Assembly: GCA_030016635.1 (NCBI GenBank)
Contig: JASEJQ010000005.1
Coordinates: forward strand, 1-64,000
DNA length: 64,000 bases
Origin: Thermoanaerobacteraceae bacterium
GTDB taxonomy: Bacteria > Bacillota > Thermoanaerobacteria > Thermoanaerobacterales > UBA4877
Direction of reading: 5' to 3'
The notes beneath the pieces were generated by a model that saw nothing but the letters and a program-made list of their open reading frames with translations, was not told where the DNA came from and ran no database searches. Each line of letters begins with the position of its first letter. Position 1 is the stretch's first letter. Of this stretch, positions 61,264-64,000 are shown one piece after another. Made by a program: the position numbers and the translations under genes.

Positions 61264-63035
61264 GTACGGAAATCTTCTCTCTCGATATAGGTACCAGGAC
61301 CGTCAAGGCTGTAGTTGCTGAAATAGATAATGAAAAACTATGCATCAAGGCATCTGCGGTAAGGGAACACAGGAGCAGAAGCATGTTTGATGGCCAGGTC
61401 CATGATATAGAAATGGTGTCTGGGGTAGTAAAAGAGGTAAAACAGGACCTTGAAAAGTCCCTCGGCTATGGGCTGAGGAGTGCAGCTATAGCTGCTGCCG
61501 GGCGTTCCCTCATAACCATCAAGACCCGCATAGACCTTGACATAGATGATAACACGGAAATTGATAAGGAGTTTATAAATACCTTAGAGTTGGACTGCAT
61601 CAAAAAAGCAGAAGATGAGGTTAAACATGCCACTGGCAATCAGGATTTGTACTGTGTTGGCTACAGTACAACTGCTTACTACCTGAATGACAGCTTTATC
61701 ACCAACCTTGCAGGACATAAGGGCAAAAAGGCGGGTGTAGAGGTTATAGCCACATTCCTGCCCAAGATGGTGGTGGATAGTCTCTTTACTGTGGTGGAAA
61801 AATCAGGTCTTGCAGTAAGCTTTATCACCTTAGAGCCAATAGCAGCCATTAATATGGCTATACCCTCTGAACTCAGGCTTTTGAACCTGGGCCTTGTGGA
61901 CATCGGGGCAGGGACATCGGATATTGCGATAACTAAGGATGGCAGCGTATTTGCATATGGAATGGTCCCCATGGCAGGGGATGAGGTCACAGAGGCTATT
62001 GAAAAACATTATCTTATTGATTTTAATACTGCTGAAAATATTAAGCTCAGCTTGGGTAGCAAGAAGTCTGTAAGTTTTAAGGATATCCTTGGCAATAAAA
62101 TAAAGGTGAGCAGGGATGATGTATATGAGGTAATAAAGCCTGTAATTAATAACCTTGCACATGAGATTGCCAAGGTCATCATTGAATACAACAAGAAGGC
62201 ACCCTCTGCCCTATTCTTAGTTGGTGGGAGCAGCCAGTTGCCGTTTATAAAAGAGCTGCTGGCAGATGAGCTTAAGATGCCTGCCCAGAGAATAACCGTC
62301 AAAAAGAGGACGGACCTTTCCAATGTCATATTTGATGGAAAGATACTATCTGGACCTGATGCTATAACTCCTCTTGGTATAGCCATAACAGCGGCAACAG
62401 GTATGAGACATAACTTCTTAAGGGTCACCGTGAATGACAGGGGTGTTAAATTGTTAAATACAAAGAGTCTTAAGGTAAAGGATGCTGTAATAGAGGCAGG
62501 TATAGGACCTGAAGAACTCTTTGGTGCACGCCCTAAGGGGCTTCAATTTTATTTCAACGAGGAGCTTATTATTTTGCGTGGCGAGCCAGCCAGGCCAGGC
62601 CAGATAATACTTAACGGAAATCCCGCCTCACTGGAAAGTCCAATAAGTGACGGGGATGAAATAAATATAATACCGGCCAGGCCAGGCAAAGAACCTATAA
62701 TAACTGTTAAAGAATTTGCCAACATGAAAAATCTCCCCAAAGGCGGGAAGATTTTAATTAATGGTGCTGAAAATTCTCTTGATAGAATTATACAGGATGG
62801 TGACCGCATTACATATAAACCCAAAGAAGAGTATGGCATAAATGTAATCATAAACGGTAAAACCGTAAAGATCCCAGGAGATAAAGGTCTGATATTTGTC
62901 GATATATTCAAGTACTATCCCTTTAACCTGGATAACCCTAAGGGCAATAAAATTGTATTGAAGCTTAACGGGATGGATGCAAGTTATACTGATGCCGTAA
63001 GGGATGGAGATAACATAGAAATATACTGGGAATGA
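61260..63035 (+). CDS. FtsA/PilM-like actin-fold ATPase with C-terminal beta-grasp-like extension
   Basis: A 591-aa protein. Residues 1 to about 370 form an ASKHA/actin fold of the FtsA type: FSLDIGTRTVKAVVAE, the SHS2-like insert, LGLVDIGAGTSDIAITKDG (phosphate 2) and ALFLVGGSSQLPFIKELLADEL (adenosine). The remaining 220 or so residues are beta-rich with repeated ends of the form DGDEINIIP, DGDRITYKP and DGDNIEIYW. Those endings resemble ThiS/MoaD ubiquitin-like folds, giving perhaps three such modules. Canonical FtsA ends in a membrane helix, and none is seen here. Its start overlaps the MogA-like gene by 4 nt. Division and envelope roles are both possible. Confidence 0.8.
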   Translation: MSTEIFSLDIGTRTVKAVVAEIDNEKLCIKASAVREHRSRSMFDGQVHDIEMVSGVVKEVKQDLEKSLGYGLRSAAIAAAGRSLITIKTRIDLDIDDNTEIDKEFINTLELDCIKKAEDEVKHATGNQDLYCVGYSTTAYYLNDSFITNLAGHKGKKAGVEVIATFLPKMVVDSLFTVVEKSGLAVSFITLEPIAAINMAIPSELRLLNLGLVDIGAGTSDIAITKDGSVFAYGMVPMAGDEVTEAIEKHYLIDFNTAENIKLSLGSKKSVSFKDILGNKIKVSRDDVYEVIKPVINNLAHEIAKVIIEYNKKAPSALFLVGGSSQLPFIKELLADELKMPAQRITVKKRTDLSNVIFDGKILSGPDAITPLGIAITAATGMRHNFLRVTVNDRGVKLLNTKSLKVKDAVIEAGIGPEELFGARPKGLQFYFNEELIILRGEPARPGQIILNGNPASLESPISDGDEINIIPARPGKEPIITVKEFANMKNLPKGGKILINGAENSLDRIIQDGDRITYKPKEEYGINVIINGKTVKIPGDKGLIFVDIFKYYPFNLDNPKGNKIVLKLNGMDASYTDAVRDGDNIEIYWE

Positions 63036-63037
63036 AT

Positions 63038-63919
63038 TTAAGCCTTGAATCTCTCCTGTTTGAATTCATCTGAAAGAAGGTCCACAAATAAGGTAGCGGC
63101 CATGAGGTCTGCTGATCCGCCTGGGCTTATGCCCCTCCTCTTAAACTCCTCATCAAGCTGGTAAATCATACATCTTCCTTCCTCTGTGAGCATACCACCC
63201 CTGTCTATTGCCTCACAGGCCAGGCTCCTCACCTCCTCAAGAACCTCCATAGAAAATCTGCCGGCTATATTGGTATCCTCTGCTACTCTCATAATGGAGA
63301 TCAATACATGTACCATGCAGTCATTTTCATCAAGCCCTTTCATTCGAGCTTCGTATAAGGAGGGTAGCCCGTAATTTATCACTGCAGGGAGGCCTTTCTC
63401 TACCTCACCCCGTATACCAGTCATGCCATGCTTTAGATAAAGAATCTCACCCCTGGTAAACATTTTCTTATTATCAAGGCAATCAAAGTCTATCTTTATT
63501 AAGCCTTTGCATATCTTACTTACTGTTTCAGAAATAACCATGGGATTTAAGCTGATACCTGATGACAGTGCATTACCTGCCGCAGAGGAAATAATCCCCT
63601 CTAAAAATAGTAACCCTTTTTGAGTATTGACACCGGATGTGACCTCGTACATCCTCTTTTCAGCCTTTAAACCGATTTCCCGAATTTCAGAAAATATATG
63701 CTCCGTATCAGTTTTAGAACCAATCTCCGCGCAGAGGGCTATTGGGAATGCCAGGGCTGAGGAACTCCTCAAGAATGTGAAAAAATCCATATCCATATGG
63801 GCACCTGAAGAAAAAGGGGAGACAAGGCCAGGTGAAGGATATGATGCAACCTCATAAAGCATGGACCTTAAGGCCAGCTCACCAATCCTCATAGATGTTT
63901 CACTCAGTTCATAGACCAT
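63038..63919 (-). CDS. citG: CitG-type triphosphoribosyl-dephospho-CoA synthase
   Basis: Makes the prosthetic-group precursor of citrate/malonate-type lyase acyl carrier proteins from ATP and dephospho-CoA. The 293-aa protein has ELALRSMLYEVASYPSPGLVSPFSSGAHMDMDFFTF, TPKG-like VNTQKGLLFLEG, HGMTGIRGEVEKG and the C-terminal GISPGGSADLMAATLFVDLL. GGAGGAG precedes the ATG. It is convergent with the FtsA-like gene, with only 2 nt between stops. No citrate lyase subunits are in the window. Confidence 0.9.
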   Translation of the reverse strand: MVYELSETSMRIGELALRSMLYEVASYPSPGLVSPFSSGAHMDMDFFTFLRSSSALAFPIALCAEIGSKTDTEHIFSEIREIGLKAEKRMYEVTSGVNTQKGLLFLEGIISSAAGNALSSGISLNPMVISETVSKICKGLIKIDFDCLDNKKMFTRGEILYLKHGMTGIRGEVEKGLPAVINYGLPSLYEARMKGLDENDCMVHVLISIMRVAEDTNIAGRFSMEVLEEVRSLACEAIDRGGMLTEEGRCMIYQLDEEFKRRGISPGGSADLMAATLFVDLLSDEFKQERFKA

Positions 63920-64000
63920 TTATACTCCTCCACCATCTGATTAATCTTTTCTAAAACCTCAGCCGTTGTATGCCTCCCCATCAATATGCAGTCCTTAGTA
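63904..64000 (-). CDS. 3' end of an unidentified gene upstream of citG (partial)
   Basis: A frame open from the window edge encodes a C-terminus including CILMGRHTTAEVLEKINQMV and stops at TGA 63904-63906, overlapping the citG start by 16 nt. The overlap and the carried ribosome binding site suggest a coupled upstream operon gene. Too little is visible to name a family. Confidence 0.45.
   Translation of the reverse strand, partial: TKDCILMGRHTTAEVLEKINQMVEEYKWSMN

Overview
The window looks like chromosome from a low-GC, spore-forming-lineage Clostridia, probably thermophilic (Thermoanaerobacterales-like). The grounds are strong GGAGG-type ribosome binding sites, heavy use of AGG (Arg) and ATA (Ile) codons, S-layer-homology (SLH) proteins, a CpsB/C/D tyrosine phospho-regulatory set, HPr kinase, whiA-yvcK-rapZ, a YtoI-type regulator, a MinJ-like PDZ protein beside ftsEX, and a decayed spore-germination permease. 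No rRNA, tRNA or CRISPR was seen. The species was not identified.

Layout. 1-900: AT-rich non-coding DNA with direct repeats and a truncated Rpn-like gene between two copies of a hairpin. 890-7070 (minus): envelope operon cpsB, two SLH proteins, a membrane protein of unknown function, cpsC, cpsD. 7200-17050 (minus): whiA, HD-GYP phosphodiesterase, ytoI-like regulator, dnaE, small protein, pfkA, pyk. 17230-20440 (minus): three acyl-CoA-dehydratase activase-related genes. 20576-24166: a phosphoribosyltransferase on plus, convergent with murB-rapZ-yvcK. 24336-27858 (minus): copper island copZ, two small membrane proteins, copA and a zinc-ribbon peptide, with CsoR-type operators. 27949-29687: NusG-domain-II protein and an orphan solute-binding protein. 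29852-33772: uvrC, hprK, sugar-phosphate isomerase. 34114-41930: uvrB, uvrA, FHA protein, FtsW/RodA, penicillin-binding protein. 42021-47543: ftsE, ftsX, EnvC-like M23 peptidase, ctpA, MinJ-like PDZ protein. 47740-50290 (plus): germination permease remnant, MsmX-type ATPase, CdaR-type regulator. 50363-52112 (minus): S58 peptidase and coaX. 52329-53606 (plus): lysA. 53634-55994 (minus): NhaC-type antiporter and rplY. 56199-60430 (plus): a ykkC-family riboswitch and livK-H-M-G. 60775-63035 (plus): mogA/moaB-like gene and an FtsA-like protein with a C-terminal extension. 63038-64000 (minus): citG and a partial gene.

Main observations. (1) A dispersed structured repeat of about 205 bp occurs in intergenic spaces: three full copies, four left-end-only copies and one core-only inverted copy. 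The arms of its terminal stem differ between copies yet stay complementary, which suggests selection on structure, either as RNA or as a mobile-element end. (2) A ykkC-type aptamer fused to a terminator precedes livK; its context best fits the ppGpp subtype acting as an ON switch. (3) The liv operon contains or abuts two full repeats and has no livF here. (4) Several genes below 60 codons are supported (56, 49 and 54 aa).

Many start sites were moved from the longest reading frame to the codon that matches ribosome-binding-site spacing and family alignment. Functional assignments rest on motif recognition from memory; no database search was run.
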